Shown here in pieces: positions 1 to 9,417 of a stretch of DNA of 64,000 nucleotides. Location of the stretch: contig CANNEA010000003.1 of NCBI GenBank assembly GCA_947503525.1, positions 310,001 to 374,000 on the forward strand. The letters run 5' to 3'. Source of the DNA: an uncultured Carboxylicivirga sp. GTDB taxonomy: Bacteria; Bacteroidota; Bacteroidia; Bacteroidales; Marinilabiliaceae. The notes under the pieces are model-generated. The model searched no databases, had not been told where the DNA came from, and saw nothing but the letters and a program-made list of their open reading frames with translations. The translations under genes were made by a program, and so were the position numbers. The stretch's first letter is position 1; each line of letters starts with the position of its first letter.

Positions 1-173
1 AACTCGAATTCTTCCATGTAAGCCTTAGCAGCCTTTTTATCTGCAACATTCTTAAAGAGCTCTTTCATCTCTTCAAGAAATATTTCCGGAGCCTCGCTAA
101 ATTTATTAGTTTGTGCGTAAGAAGGAAATATGATATATATAAATAGAAATAAAGCTAGTAAACGTTTAATCAT
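1..173 (-). CDS. Exported protein, N-terminal fragment (runs off window)
   Basis: An open frame starts at an ATG at 173 and reads 57 codons to the left edge of the window without a stop. It begins with MIKRLL, a hydrophobic stretch and a probable signal peptidase site after SYA, followed by an acidic and lysine-rich helical stretch. The signal peptide makes a real exported protein likely. The rest lies outside the window, so no family can be given. It is the gene downstream of prmA on the same strand, with a gap of about 46 bases. Confidence 0.6.
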   Translation of the reverse strand, partial: MIKRLLALFLFIYIIFPSYAQTNKFSEAPEIFLEEMKELFKNVADKKAAKAYMEEFE

Positions 174-219
174 ATAATTGAGTTTCAACCACTACTTGTT
201 TGGCATTCAATACTATCTG

Positions 220-1059
220 CTATTCGGCTAATTTATACGCAGCTGCCACCCAATTGTTTTCCATTTTTTGCGAAATGTATTCAAGTCTGTTTTTCTTACA
301 TTCTTCATTGATTAAATCCAGGTCTTCAGAATAAAATCCACTTAAGAATAATTGTCCACCTGTATTCAATGAATTAGCATAATTCTTGATGTCGTTAAGT
401 AATATATTTCTATTAATATTGGTCAAAATAATGTCGAATCGTTCTTTTTCTATAAGGGCTGCATCTCCAATTTTGATCGTCATGTTGTTCACATTGTTAA
501 GATGAATATTGTCATATGCATTGTTATAAGCCCATTCATCTATATCAATACCTAAAACAGATTCTGCACCTCTCATGGAACAAAGGATACCTAAAATTCC
601 TGTTCCGCAACCCATATCCAGCACTTGAGTATTTTTGAATTTACACTCAAGAATATGTTGGATCATTAAACTAGTAGTAGCATGGTGGCCTGTACCAAAA
701 GCCATTTTGGGTTCTATTAATATTTCGTACTTAGTATTCTCTTCTATTTTGTGGAAAGGACTTCGTACACAACATTCATTGCCAATTACAATTGGTTGAA
801 AGAAATTATCTTCCCATACTTTATTCCAATTCTGATCAGCAATTACTTCCGATGAGAAACCAAGTGTAGTATTTTCAAAAGGAAGCTCTAAAGTTTTAAG
901 CTTGTCAGCTTCATATAGATTACTTGGAATATAAGCATCAAAACCTAAATCACTCTCACTGAAACTTTCATAGCCTAATTCTCCCATTTGAGCCATCAAC
1001 AAGTCGTTGGCTATTTCATTCAATGGTTTGACTGTTACTGATACCTTAGTGTATTCCAT
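220..1059 (-). CDS. prmA: Ribosomal protein L11 methyltransferase
   Basis: PrmA trimethylates lysines and the N-terminus of ribosomal protein L11 using S-adenosylmethionine in the cytoplasm. The 279-residue protein has the family's small N-terminal L11-recognition domain, then a Rossmann methyltransferase core with motif I VLDMGCGTGILG and the later motif ILTNINRNIL. I chose the ATG at 1059 (MEYTKVSVTV), which matches the usual PrmA start. A longer frame reaches an ATG at 1158 but would overlap the sensor kinase gene and add an unrelated leader. The gene starts 20 bases after the kinase stop, so the two are probably co-transcribed. Confidence 0.93.
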   Translation of the reverse strand: MEYTKVSVTVKPLNEIANDLLMAQMGELGYESFSESDLGFDAYIPSNLYEADKLKTLELPFENTTLGFSSEVIADQNWNKVWEDNFFQPIVIGNECCVRSPFHKIEENTKYEILIEPKMAFGTGHHATTSLMIQHILECKFKNTQVLDMGCGTGILGILCSMRGAESVLGIDIDEWAYNNAYDNIHLNNVNNMTIKIGDAALIEKERFDIILTNINRNILLNDIKNYANSLNTGGQLFLSGFYSEDLDLINEECKKNRLEYISQKMENNWVAAAYKLAE

Positions 1060-1078
1060 CTTTTTTTTGCAAAAGTAG

Positions 1079-4000
1079 CTAAAAGATTCGTTCCAATAAT
1101 CGTTCTTCGGTAGGAAGAGTAAAGTAAAAAGTAGACTCTTGTCCTTCAATTGACTCAACCCAAATTTCTCCTCCGAGAAGCTGAATGAGGTTTTTGCTAA
1201 TGGCTAATCCAAGTCCTGTACCTTCATATAGTCGTAATGTATCGTGATGGTCAACTTTTTGAAAAGCTTTGAAGATTGTTTTTTGTTTGGATTCTGGTAT
1301 GCCAATGCCTGTGTCTCTGACATAAACTTTATGGAAACTCCCTTTGTTGGAATAATAAGGAGAAACGCCAATGGTAATTGAACCTTTCTCGGTGAATTTA
1401 ATGGCATTTTCGAGAAGGTTTCGTAGTATCTGCTGTATTCTAAGTTCATCAGAATTAATGATGCATTTCATTTCTGATTTGGGTGTTTTAAACTCTAATT
1501 TCAAACCTTTATTTTCCACCTTAATTTTATATTGCTGCAATATATCGTCCAACAATTGGCACATATCTATTGGTTTGCTTATGATTTTTAGCGTTCCTGA
1601 TTCAATTCGGCTTAAATCCAGTATGTCATCAATCAATACCAATAGCGATTCACTATTCATACGAATATAACTTATGAAATTTTCGCGTTCATCATCATCA
1701 AGGTGTGAGGTTTCGAGAAGTGTAGAAAAGCCAATGATGGCATTCATTGGTGTTCTTATTTCATGGCTAATATTCGCTAAAAATGAAGACATTAGTTTCT
1801 CAGAAGCTTCTGCTTTATTTTTTGCCTTCTCCAAATCAACGGTTCTTATTTCAACAAGTTCTTCCAGATGATGCTTATGCACATCCAACTCGTTTCTTTG
1901 TTTTAAGATTTCTTCGTTTTGAGATTGTATTTCTTCTTGTTTGTCTTCCAGAGTATTGAAAGCGTTTAATAAGTCATTTGTTTTTATTTTAACCAAAGAT
2001 TCCAACTTTTTTTTCTGAAACTTTAGTCGTCTGGTATTCCATTTAATAATGCTAATAATAGAAAGTGTAATTAAAAGTATGACGAGCAATTTAAAACCAA
2101 TCGTCTGATGGTAGGGTGGAAGTATTCGTATCTTCAATTCTTTAGGTGAAGTCGACCAAATGCCATCGTTGTTAGCTCCAATAACTTGAAAAACGTAATC
2201 GCCGTATTCAAGATTTGTATAAGTGGCAATCCTTTCATTCCCATTATCTATCCATTCGTCGTTGAAATTCAGAAGTCTGTATTTGTATTGATTTTTGTTG
2301 GAATGTGAATAATTTAATGCCGCGAATTTAAATTCTAAGGAATTTTCTTTGTGTGTTAAAATGATTTCATCTACATGATTTATATTTTTATCAATAATTG
2401 TACTATTATTTTGTTTCTGATATTCAACTATGTTTTTGTTGAATATTAAGATATCAGTTAGAACAATATTAGGAGGATCAAGATTGTATTTTATACTATC
2501 CGGATGAAAAATATTGAAGCCACCTAATCCGCCAAATAATAATCTTCCATCGGGCAGTTTTAAAGATGATTCCTTGTAAAACTCTTTTTCTTGAATTCCA
2601 TCTGAATATACAAACTCGATGAATTCTTCTGTTTTTACCTTATAGTGAACTAAAGACTTGGCCGTGCTGAACCAGATATTTCCATTTTGGTATTCTTCAA
2701 TGGCAAAGACAACATCATTTTGAAGGCTTCTGTTGTCTTTAAGCACATTATCAAAAATACCCTCCGAATCCATTAGGTTAAGCCCTTTTGCCGTGCCGGC
2801 CCAAATTCGGTTCTCTGAATCATATAAAGTAGATACTACTCTGTTGTTAGAAAGTGATAATTGATCGTTGGAATTATTAGTATAGCGTTCAAGAAATGAT
2901 CTGCCTTCGGGATCAAACTTGCAAAAACCACCACCGTCGGTTCCAACCCATAAATAACCCTCGGCATCTTCATTAATTGTCCAAACCAGATTTTCGAGGA
3001 CCTCCGGGCTGTTGCTGGCATATGGTTTATACAAACTAAAACTACCATCTTTTTCGTTGAAGAATTCCAAGCCTGCATCCGTACCTAACCATACCTGACC
3101 TAATTTATCAAAGAAAACGTCGCGAATATAATTGTTTCCAAGCCTTCCGCTCTCAAACAAATCGGCCTGGTATTGCTTTATCTCGCCGGTTTTTAAATTA
3201 ATTGTATTGAGCCCATTTGTTGTTCCCGCATATAAAGTATTACCTTTTGTTTTTAAAGTCATGACATGGTTGTCGGTAATTGTTGGATACTTCAATGTCT
3301 TATTTAGAAAGCTATTGGTCTCCAAATTGTAATACAATATTCCGTTACCCCAGGTGCTGATTAGCAACTCATTCTTGTCAGATAAAACAAATGAAGTACA
3401 TTCGGCACTTATTAAGCTGCTTGGGAAATCTTCCTCCGATACTAATTGAAATTTCTGCATTAATGGATCAATCATATTAACACCATCAGAGGTCGCAATC
3501 CATACGATGTTATTGTCGGTAACATGAAAATCGGTGCACCGATTGTTACTTATGGAGTATCGATCATTGTTGTCGTAATGATACGATTGAAACTCTCCAT
3601 CTTTTGGTGTGTATTGAAACAGGCCATCTCCATAAGAACCTACCCAAATATTGCCAAGTAAGTCTTTGTCAAGTATATTAATGTCATTAGATACCATTTC
3701 AAAACTAAAATCTGAATTAACCAATTCAAATGTATTTGTCGATTCTATATATTTAGTAAAGCCTCCTTTAGCCGTTGCGATATAAAACTCTCCTGGCTTA
3801 TACTCCAGTATGCTCCAGATGAAATTACTTATCAGATTGTTGGGCGAGTCTTTTGTTTTGAATTGCTTAATAGATTGATCAGTATTGTCTATTCTAATCA
3901 ATCCATCTCCCCAGGTGCAGAGCCAGGTATTATTTGAAGTGTCAGTATAAATTTTCCGTATTAAGCCGGAGCTAGATGTCAACTGATCGTAACGACTGAA

Positions 4001-4537
4001 ATCAAAAGATCTTATAGATTTAGTTTGTGGATTAATAATTTGGACACCTGCTCCCCAGGTACCGCACCAAATATTGCCATCTTTATCAAGCGACATGGCA
4101 AAAATGGCGTGATTACTGCCTTTCTTCTCACTCTCATTTGTAAGGAAACGTTCGAACTTCTCTGTTTGATAATCAAATTTATTAAGACCATTGTAAGTCC
4201 CTACCCAAAGATTACCATCCTGATCAAGTTGAAGTGTTTGAATACTATTATTACTAATGGATGTGGAATCGTTTGGTGAATTCCTAAATATTTTGAAATC
4301 ATATCCGTCAAAACGATTTAATCCATTGTAAGTGCCTATCCAAATGTATCCTTCTTTATCTTGTATTACAGATGTGCAGGATCCATGTGATAATCCATTT
4401 TTGACATTGAAGGTCTGGAATTTTGTATCGTAAAAACTAAACGCGGGAAGCTGAATAAGTAGGAAGAAACTTATGATTATTATTAATGACCTTAGGTAGC
4501 CATAGTTCAATATGTCTTCATTCGTCTTGATGTTCAT
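1079..4537 (-). CDS. Two-component sensor histidine kinase with periplasmic beta-propeller repeats
   Basis: This 1152-residue protein starts with a signal/membrane segment (about 15-35), followed by many two-component-regulator propeller repeats (roughly 40-690, recurring motifs such as GTYNGLNRFD and WVGTDGG). A Y_Y_Y domain (about 700-815) and one transmembrane helix (about 825-845) follow, then a coiled coil. The HisKA domain has its phospho-acceptor in SHEIRTP (His near 925). The ATPase domain shows an N box (NLLENAIKF), G1 (DTGIGIP) and G2 (GTGLGLAIS). It has the architecture of hybrid two-component sensors that often sense glycans in Bacteroidota, but it stops after the ATPase domain. 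The usual receiver and AraC output domains are missing, so a separate response regulator is needed and none lies next to it. The ligand is unknown. Confidence 0.9.
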   Translation of the reverse strand: MNIKTNEDILNYGYLRSLIIIISFFLLIQLPAFSFYDTKFQTFNVKNGLSHGSCTSVIQDKEGYIWIGTYNGLNRFDGYDFKIFRNSPNDSTSISNNSIQTLQLDQDGNLWVGTYNGLNKFDYQTEKFERFLTNESEKKGSNHAIFAMSLDKDGNIWCGTWGAGVQIINPQTKSIRSFDFSRYDQLTSSSGLIRKIYTDTSNNTWLCTWGDGLIRIDNTDQSIKQFKTKDSPNNLISNFIWSILEYKPGEFYIATAKGGFTKYIESTNTFELVNSDFSFEMVSNDINILDKDLLGNIWVGSYGDGLFQYTPKDGEFQSYHYDNNDRYSISNNRCTDFHVTDNNIVWIATSDGVNMIDPLMQKFQLVSEEDFPSSLISAECTSFVLSDKNELLISTWGNGILYYNLETNSFLNKTLKYPTITDNHVMTLKTKGNTLYAGTTNGLNTINLKTGEIKQYQADLFESGRLGNNYIRDVFFDKLGQVWLGTDAGLEFFNEKDGSFSLYKPYASNSPEVLENLVWTINEDAEGYLWVGTDGGGFCKFDPEGRSFLERYTNNSNDQLSLSNNRVVSTLYDSENRIWAGTAKGLNLMDSEGIFDNVLKDNRSLQNDVVFAIEEYQNGNIWFSTAKSLVHYKVKTEEFIEFVYSDGIQEKEFYKESSLKLPDGRLLFGGLGGFNIFHPDSIKYNLDPPNIVLTDILIFNKNIVEYQKQNNSTIIDKNINHVDEIILTHKENSLEFKFAALNYSHSNKNQYKYRLLNFNDEWIDNGNERIATYTNLEYGDYVFQVIGANNDGIWSTSPKELKIRILPPYHQTIGFKLLVILLITLSIISIIKWNTRRLKFQKKKLESLVKIKTNDLLNAFNTLEDKQEEIQSQNEEILKQRNELDVHKHHLEELVEIRTVDLEKAKNKAEASEKLMSSFLANISHEIRTPMNAIIGFSTLLETSHLDDDERENFISYIRMNSESLLVLIDDILDLSRIESGTLKIISKPIDMCQLLDDILQQYKIKVENKGLKLEFKTPKSEMKCIINSDELRIQQILRNLLENAIKFTEKGSITIGVSPYYSNKGSFHKVYVRDTGIGIPESKQKTIFKAFQKVDHHDTLRLYEGTGLGLAISKNLIQLLGGEIWVESIEGQESTFYFTLPTEERLLERIF

Positions 4538-4639
4538 GTGCCTAACGAATATAACAAACGTTCTGCTCTTTAGGAATTAATTAAGGTACTATTTCATCTG
4601 AATAAGATAAGAAATACTATAAATTTAACCCGGTCAAAC

Positions 4640-4670
4640 AAAAAGGAGCTTATTCGATAGAATAAGCTCC
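4640..4670 (-). terminator. Rho-independent terminator of tpiA operon
   Basis: A perfect 11-bp stem (GGAGCTTATTC with GAATAAGCTCC) around a 4-base loop is followed on the minus strand by a T-rich run. It lies 26 bases past the tpiA stop codon. Confidence 0.85.
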
Positions 4671-4695
4671 CTTTATGTTGAATTTGATTTGTTTC

Positions 4696-5451
4696 TTAGA
4701 ATGCGGCAATAATACCGTGAAAGTCTTCAGCTTTTAGAGAAGCACCGCCAATTAAACCACCGTCAACATCTGGATTAGCGAATAATTCTTTTGCGTTTGA
4801 AGGTTTACAGCTACCACCATAAAGGATGCTTGTATTGTCTGCAACTTCTGCTCCAAATTTATCAGCTAGTGTTTTGCGGATAAATGCATGAATTTCTTGA
4901 GCTTGCTCTGGAGAGGCAGTTTTACCAGTTCCAATGGCCCAAACAGGCTCGTAAGCAAGAACTACTTTGCCAAAATCTTCAGCAGAAAGGTGGAATAAAG
5001 CTTCTTCAATTTGAGATTTAACCACATCAAAGTGCTTATTGGATTCACGCTCTTCAAGAACCTCACCAATACAGAAGATAGGTGTTAGGCCATTGGCCAA
5101 AGTTAGATCTGTTTTTTCTTTAAGAAGTGCATTTGTTTCACCATAATATGCTCTTCTTTCCGAGTGTCCAAGAATTACATACTGAGCTCCGGTTGATTTA
5201 ACCATTGAAGCAGAGATTTCACCTGTGTAGGCTCCACTTACTTTATCGGCGCAATTCTGAGCAGCTACTCCAACTATAGAAGCGTCTACTGACTTTACAA
5301 CTTCTGTTAGGTGGATGAAAGGAGCACCTAAAACTACTTTACAGTTAGGTTTGTTGGCATTAAGAATAGCATTCACTTCTTTTGCCAAAGCTACACCTTC
5401 TTCAAGTGTGTTGTTCATTTTCCAGTTACCAGCAACAATGTTCTGTCTCAT
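4696..5451 (-). CDS. tpiA: Triosephosphate isomerase
   Basis: It interconverts glyceraldehyde-3-phosphate and dihydroxyacetone phosphate in glycolysis. The 251-residue length is normal for the family. All catalytic features are visible: the NWKMN motif with Lys11, His96 in LGHSERR, Glu168 in [11 protein letters not shown], the flexible loop GTGKTAS, and the phosphate-binding YGGS near the C-terminus. It is the last gene of a minus-strand operon, 18 bases after the DoxX-type gene, and is followed by a strong terminator. Confidence 0.97.
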   Translation of the reverse strand: MRQNIVAGNWKMNNTLEEGVALAKEVNAILNANKPNCKVVLGAPFIHLTEVVKSVDASIVGVAAQNCADKVSGAYTGEISASMVKSTGAQYVILGHSERRAYYGETNALLKEKTDLTLANGLTPIFCIGEVLEERESNKHFDVVKSQIEEALFHLSAEDFGKVVLAYEPVWAIGTGKTASPEQAQEIHAFIRKTLADKFGAEVADNTSILYGGSCKPSNAKELFANPDVDGGLIGGASLKAEDFHGIIAAF

Positions 5452-5469
5452 CAGATAAAAATTTAATGT

Positions 5470-6678
5470 TTATTTAGTTCGATATAAAACGATGATAAAA
5501 CCTGCCAAAAGCAAGGTGAAAAAGAGCAATAGAGTTTTGTCTTTTACTGCCTTTAATGATTTAAGCGAATGTGAAAGTGGGTGCTTTAAATCATCAATTT
5601 CAGGAAGGTTCGAATGATTATATTTTGAAAGGATAGTACCTTTATTTAAAATTACTAAACCAGGATTACCTCTGGATATTGTTTTTAATAATGTTTCATC
5701 AGCATTTAAATAGTCAAAACCGGCTGAATGATTAGAATCAAACTCATAATATTCATCCTCCAATGATGCCGTAAGTACATAAAATGGATAGCTTCTTTCC
5801 ATACAGTTTTGATGAAGCTCTTTAAACTCATTAATATGTTCTGTTGAAATATGATCTACTTTTGGAGCAATTACTAAGAAAACTGGGTTTTCATTTTCAA
5901 GCAACTGATATGTCATGTCATTACCATCAGAGCTTTCTATTATAAAGTTTTGTATTGGAGCTTGATAGCCTTCACTTAAGGTTTTGGTTTTACTCTCGAT
6001 AAAAACCCATGTACTGTCTTCGTATGGATAATTATCAACATCAAACTCCTTTTGTTTACCATCTTTTTCCAAAATAAAGGTCGTCTCGTACTCAGCTGTT
6101 TCAGCTCCTTCTGGAACTTGCATTGCTTCTTGTATATTCTGACCAACTTTATAAGGACGAAAATCAAGAATAGGCAGATAGTTAAGAGAATATAAAGAGA
6201 TACTCACAGTAAATACAAGACCTGCTAGTGCACCAACCGACTGCTTTAGTTTGTTTAACGAAGATATATAATCATTTCTCTTATTATAGATCCAGTAACT
6301 AAATGGCAGTAATATTAAATTTTTAAAGAAGGTATCCCAGTTACTTAGTTTTATGGCATCCCCAAAGCATCCGCAATCTGTCACTGGTTCTTCTACTGCA
6401 ATATAAAAGGTTAGAACAGTAAAGAAACTCATGAATAAAAAGGCTGGGAAAGCAACTTTTTTAGTCATTAATCCAAAAAAGAGTTGGAAGCCAATGATAA
6501 ATTCAATCGTGGATAATAATATTGCAAATATAATGGATATGGTATCGCTATTGTGTATGCCAACCAATTCCAGGTATTCCGCAATTTTTATGGCACCACC
6601 AACCGGATCAACAGCCTTAACAAAGCCTGAGAAGAGAAAGACTAGTCCAATTATTATTCTACTAATCGTTTTTAGCAT
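5470..6678 (-). CDS. DoxX/MauE-type membrane protein, BT_3928 family
   Basis: This 402-residue protein has an N-terminal four-helix membrane domain of the DoxX/MauE type (about 1-130) with a cysteine pair in TDCGCFGD. A further helix (about 145-165), a long extracytoplasmic region and one C-terminal helix (about 380-400) follow. The part after the DoxX domain has a thioredoxin-like feel (around 265-360, FLVIAPKVDHIS and later NPGLVILNKG) but no CxxC. The family is conserved in Bacteroidota between a DUF1599 gene and tpiA, as here. A redox or electron-transfer role is inferred from DoxX relatives only. The gene is 10 bases downstream of the DUF1599 gene. Confidence 0.85.
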   Translation of the reverse strand: MLKTISRIIIGLVFLFSGFVKAVDPVGGAIKIAEYLELVGIHNSDTISIIFAILLSTIEFIIGFQLFFGLMTKKVAFPAFLFMSFFTVLTFYIAVEEPVTDCGCFGDAIKLSNWDTFFKNLILLPFSYWIYNKRNDYISSLNKLKQSVGALAGLVFTVSISLYSLNYLPILDFRPYKVGQNIQEAMQVPEGAETAEYETTFILEKDGKQKEFDVDNYPYEDSTWVFIESKTKTLSEGYQAPIQNFIIESSDGNDMTYQLLENENPVFLVIAPKVDHISTEHINEFKELHQNCMERSYPFYVLTASLEDEYYEFDSNHSAGFDYLNADETLLKTISRGNPGLVILNKGTILSKYNHSNLPEIDDLKHPLSHSLKSLKAVKDKTLLLFFTLLLAGFIIVLYRTK

Positions 6679-6688
6679 GATCTATGCT

Positions 6689-7252
6689 TTATTTATTGTC
6701 TTCATCATTTGGGAATTCTAACTTAATCAATGCGAAAATGGCATAGTTAATAATGTCCATGTAATTCGCATCTATTCCTTCTGAAATGATTGTTTTACCT
6801 TGGTTGTCTTCAATTTGTTTGGTGCGATGAAGCTTCATTAGAATAAGATCAGTAAAAGAACTGATTCTCATTTTTCTCCAGGCCTCATCATAGTCATGGT
6901 TTTTGTTCTCCATTAGTGATTTAGAGCCATAAACATTGTCGAGGTACATTTTTAAAGCCTGATCTGGATCCATTTCAGGTTGATCGGCCGGTTGCAGTTC
7001 TAATTGGACTAATGCCATGGCAGCATAATTAACGATGCCAATAAATTCAGAACGTACCCCTTCATCAACTTTAGATACTCCTTTAGTTTCAATGCTTCTA
7101 ATGCGTTGTGCCTTAATGAAAATTTGATCGGTCATGCTTGAGGTCCGTAAAATTCTCCATGCGGTTCCATAGTCACGCATTTTCTTTTCAAAGATGTCTT
7201 TACAGATATTTATAACGTGGTCGAATTGCTTATCGGTTTTCGTCACTTTCAC
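6689..7252 (-). CDS. DUF1599 protein with two tandem DUF1599 repeats
   Basis: This 187-residue soluble protein has two copies of one unit of about 80 residues. The first contains RDYGTAWRILRTSSMTDQI and VNYAAMALVQL. The second contains HDYDEAWRKMRISSFTDLI and INYAIFALIKL. It is the first gene of the operon that continues into the DoxX-type gene and tpiA. The molecular function of DUF1599 is not established; a nucleotide-pyrophosphatase-like helical fold has been suggested for similar short helical domains, but nothing here proves it. Confidence 0.85.
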   Translation of the reverse strand: MKVTKTDKQFDHVINICKDIFEKKMRDYGTAWRILRTSSMTDQIFIKAQRIRSIETKGVSKVDEGVRSEFIGIVNYAAMALVQLELQPADQPEMDPDQALKMYLDNVYGSKSLMENKNHDYDEAWRKMRISSFTDLILMKLHRTKQIEDNQGKTIISEGIDANYMDIINYAIFALIKLEFPNDEDNK

Positions 7253-7390
7253 TTGTTTTTATTTGGAGTCGTAAAATTATCAAAAAATGCCAAAATAAAG
7301 TGTCAAATTGCCAACATTATAGTTTATTAAACATTTAATTGTAATTGTGACTCTATAAGTTTTATTGTAATACTCTTAATATTGGCATTG

Positions 7391-8956
7391 TTAGTCCGTA
7401 GCTTTTTCTACTTCTGGTTTAAAATAGTCGTGGCGTGGAAGAAGGTTATTAAGATTGGCAATTCCATAAACAACTATAGCTGTTACTATTGATGTGTGAT
7501 TCTGGTATTCAGGTATACTCATGTTATAGGTGTCTCGCTCAGTATGCCATATCTCACGATAACTAAAGTTATAACCTTTAGGATCACCAGTTCCAAAAGT
7601 TACAGTTGGTACCCCTTTCACGGAAAATGAACCTGCATCTGTTCCTCTTGCTTTTGAGGGTTTGGTCCTTGGCTTTCGTTCCTTTACAATTAAAGGAAAA
7701 TCACTGTCAATGGCATTAATGGGTTTGCAAATTTTCTGTATGTCTTTCATCCACGATGGAGGAACGTTAATGCTGGTTGGTACGGTTGGTCCACCATCAC
7801 GATTGAACATATTTGATATGTGCTCCAATTTATCTTCATTGTTTTCGACCCAACTTTTAGAGCCTAATAAGCCAAACTCCTCTCCAGCCCATAGACACAC
7901 CAAAATACTACGTTTGGGTTTACCTCCGGCTTTCATTATTAAACGAGCTGCTTCCATGGCCGGTGTTACACCTGATCCATCATCAACGCCACCTGTTGCT
8001 ACATCGAAAGCATCCAAATGACCACCCATAATAACATATTCATCCGGATATTTTGTGCCCGGAATTTTAGCTATAACATTATGGTATTTGATTGGTCCCA
8101 TTTTAAAATGATTCCTTATGTCAAATTCCAATTGGAAGTAGCGTCTTTCCTTTGTCATTTGTTTTATTTCGGCATATTGATGCTCATCCAATTTTATATC
8201 AGGAATAACTGGTAAGGTTTCGAAAGTCATGGAGTCGATGTTTTTTCTATCGTACATCGCGGCCAATGGGACAGGGGCCGATTGGATGATACCTAATATC
8301 CCGGCGTCACGCATTTGGTCGTAAAACAATCCGGGTTCTTCAATTAATGGAAGGAGAGGTTTAGGATCTTTCTTGCTATACCAGTTTTCTCGTCGAATGA
8401 CATTATTCTTTATTTCTATTTCAGCATTAAGCTTAATAATTGAGTCTCGTCTATGTTTTGATTTACTTGTGTAATCGATGGGCCACCCCTTGCTTTTACC
8501 TCCAATTAGTACCCAAGCGCCATTAAGTTTACCTTTAATTCGATCAAATTCAGCTTGTGTATATGGTTCAATCAATACATGTCCACGTTGAACTCCTTTT
8601 GTACCTGATGTGTAGGATGGTGTTACAAAATGAAGGTGCATACCTTTTTCGCCTAACATACGGCCAAACCAAGGCCCACGATTAAAGCCAACAGGTAGTT
8701 CGCCGGCATAATCCATTTGTACTTCCATACCCCATGACTCAAATTTGTATGCGGCCCATTGAGCGGCATTTTCATAGGCATCAGAACCAATTAAACGTCC
8801 TCCAAATCGATTGCTTAAGACGTCAAGGTGTTGCATGGTTTGGTTGTCGTTCGATCCAATCTCGATAATTTGCTCAATTACCTGATCGTTGTTTTGAGCT
8901 TTAGAGATTGAAAAAGTTACAAACAGAAAAGTAATGAGGATTATAGTTTTGTTCAT
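7391..8956 (-). CDS. Exported M28-family zinc aminopeptidase
   Basis: The protein has a signal peptide (MNKTIILITFLF ending in KAQ), then a PA-type insertion and a peptidase M28 domain. Metal-site motifs are visible: GGHLDAFD, then GGVDDGSG and the acidic pair in GEEFGLLGS, with a distal His near HTERDTY. It should remove N-terminal amino acids or dipeptides from peptides in the periplasm or at the cell surface. The ATG at 8956 gives a canonical signal peptide of 521 residues in all; an in-frame ATG at 8977 would add seven residues. The gene lies just downstream of a structured inverted-repeat element. Confidence 0.9.
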   Translation of the reverse strand: MNKTIILITFLFVTFSISKAQNNDQVIEQIIEIGSNDNQTMQHLDVLSNRFGGRLIGSDAYENAAQWAAYKFESWGMEVQMDYAGELPVGFNRGPWFGRMLGEKGMHLHFVTPSYTSGTKGVQRGHVLIEPYTQAEFDRIKGKLNGAWVLIGGKSKGWPIDYTSKSKHRRDSIIKLNAEIEIKNNVIRRENWYSKKDPKPLLPLIEEPGLFYDQMRDAGILGIIQSAPVPLAAMYDRKNIDSMTFETLPVIPDIKLDEHQYAEIKQMTKERRYFQLEFDIRNHFKMGPIKYHNVIAKIPGTKYPDEYVIMGGHLDAFDVATGGVDDGSGVTPAMEAARLIMKAGGKPKRSILVCLWAGEEFGLLGSKSWVENNEDKLEHISNMFNRDGGPTVPTSINVPPSWMKDIQKICKPINAIDSDFPLIVKERKPRTKPSKARGTDAGSFSVKGVPTVTFGTGDPKGYNFSYREIWHTERDTYNMSIPEYQNHTSIVTAIVVYGIANLNNLLPRHDYFKPEVEKATD

Positions 8957-9052
8957 GTTCTTAATGTTGTATTTCATGTTAAGGAGTGATCAGATATTGA
9001 GGTGTTTAAAGAATATAGGAAGATTGTGTTGATATAGAAGTAAATGAAAAAA

Positions 9053-9123
9053 GGCTTTTGTCCGATCACACCTGTAGCAGCTGTGATGGAATTGTTTGCT
9101 ACGGGGAGTCACGGTCAAAAGCC
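9053..9123 (-). ncRNA. Candidate structured RNA: closing stem around an H-type pseudoknot, with terminator-like tail
   Basis: A closing stem pairs 9053-9064 with 9112-9123 (GGCTTTTG/CAAAAGCC, then CCG/CGG across one mismatch). Inside, ATCACA (9065-9070) pairs with TGTGAT (9082-9087). The loop of that hairpin contains GTAGCA (9074-9079), complementary to TGCTAC (9097-9102) beyond the hairpin, which makes an H-type pseudoknot. On the minus strand the closing stem is followed by a run of T, like an intrinsic terminator. It lies between the stop of a small membrane protein gene and the M28 peptidase start. It could be a 3' terminator, a small RNA or a leader acting on the peptidase gene. I do not recognise a known RNA family. 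Confidence 0.45.
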
Positions 9124-9141
9124 AAGACGAATATACTTTCT

Positions 9142-9387
9142 TTATTTCTTTTTAACAAATATTAGCACAACTCCAATAACTGCACCAACACCACCTGATA
9201 TAAGAATGTTGTTTCGGATCTTGGAAATGCCTGTTAGTTTTCGTCCAAAAGAACCAAAGTCACCCCCCGAATTGCTAAATATGGTTGAAACATCAATGTA
9301 TTCACCACCTATTTTTCCGAATAATAAATATCCGATTACTAAACCTATAATGGCGAGAATTAGAATAGTAAGGATTTTCTTTTGCAT
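9142..9387 (-). CDS. Small two-helix membrane protein
   Basis: An 81-residue protein with two transmembrane helices: residues about 5-24, and about 61-77 just before the basic C-terminus KKK. A Gly/Ser-rich loop lies between them (SNSGGDFGSFG). It starts 30 bases after the PLD-nuclease stop, so it is probably the third gene of the XRE-PLD operon. Function unknown. The plus-strand frame over the same bases is judged a shadow, because this frame has a clean membrane-protein pattern. Confidence 0.6.
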   Translation of the reverse strand: MQKKILTILILAIIGLVIGYLLFGKIGGEYIDVSTIFSNSGGDFGSFGRKLTGISKIRNNILISGGVGAVIGVVLIFVKKK

Positions 9388-9417
9388 GATTTTAAATTTT
9401 TATGTGTTGTTATTGAT

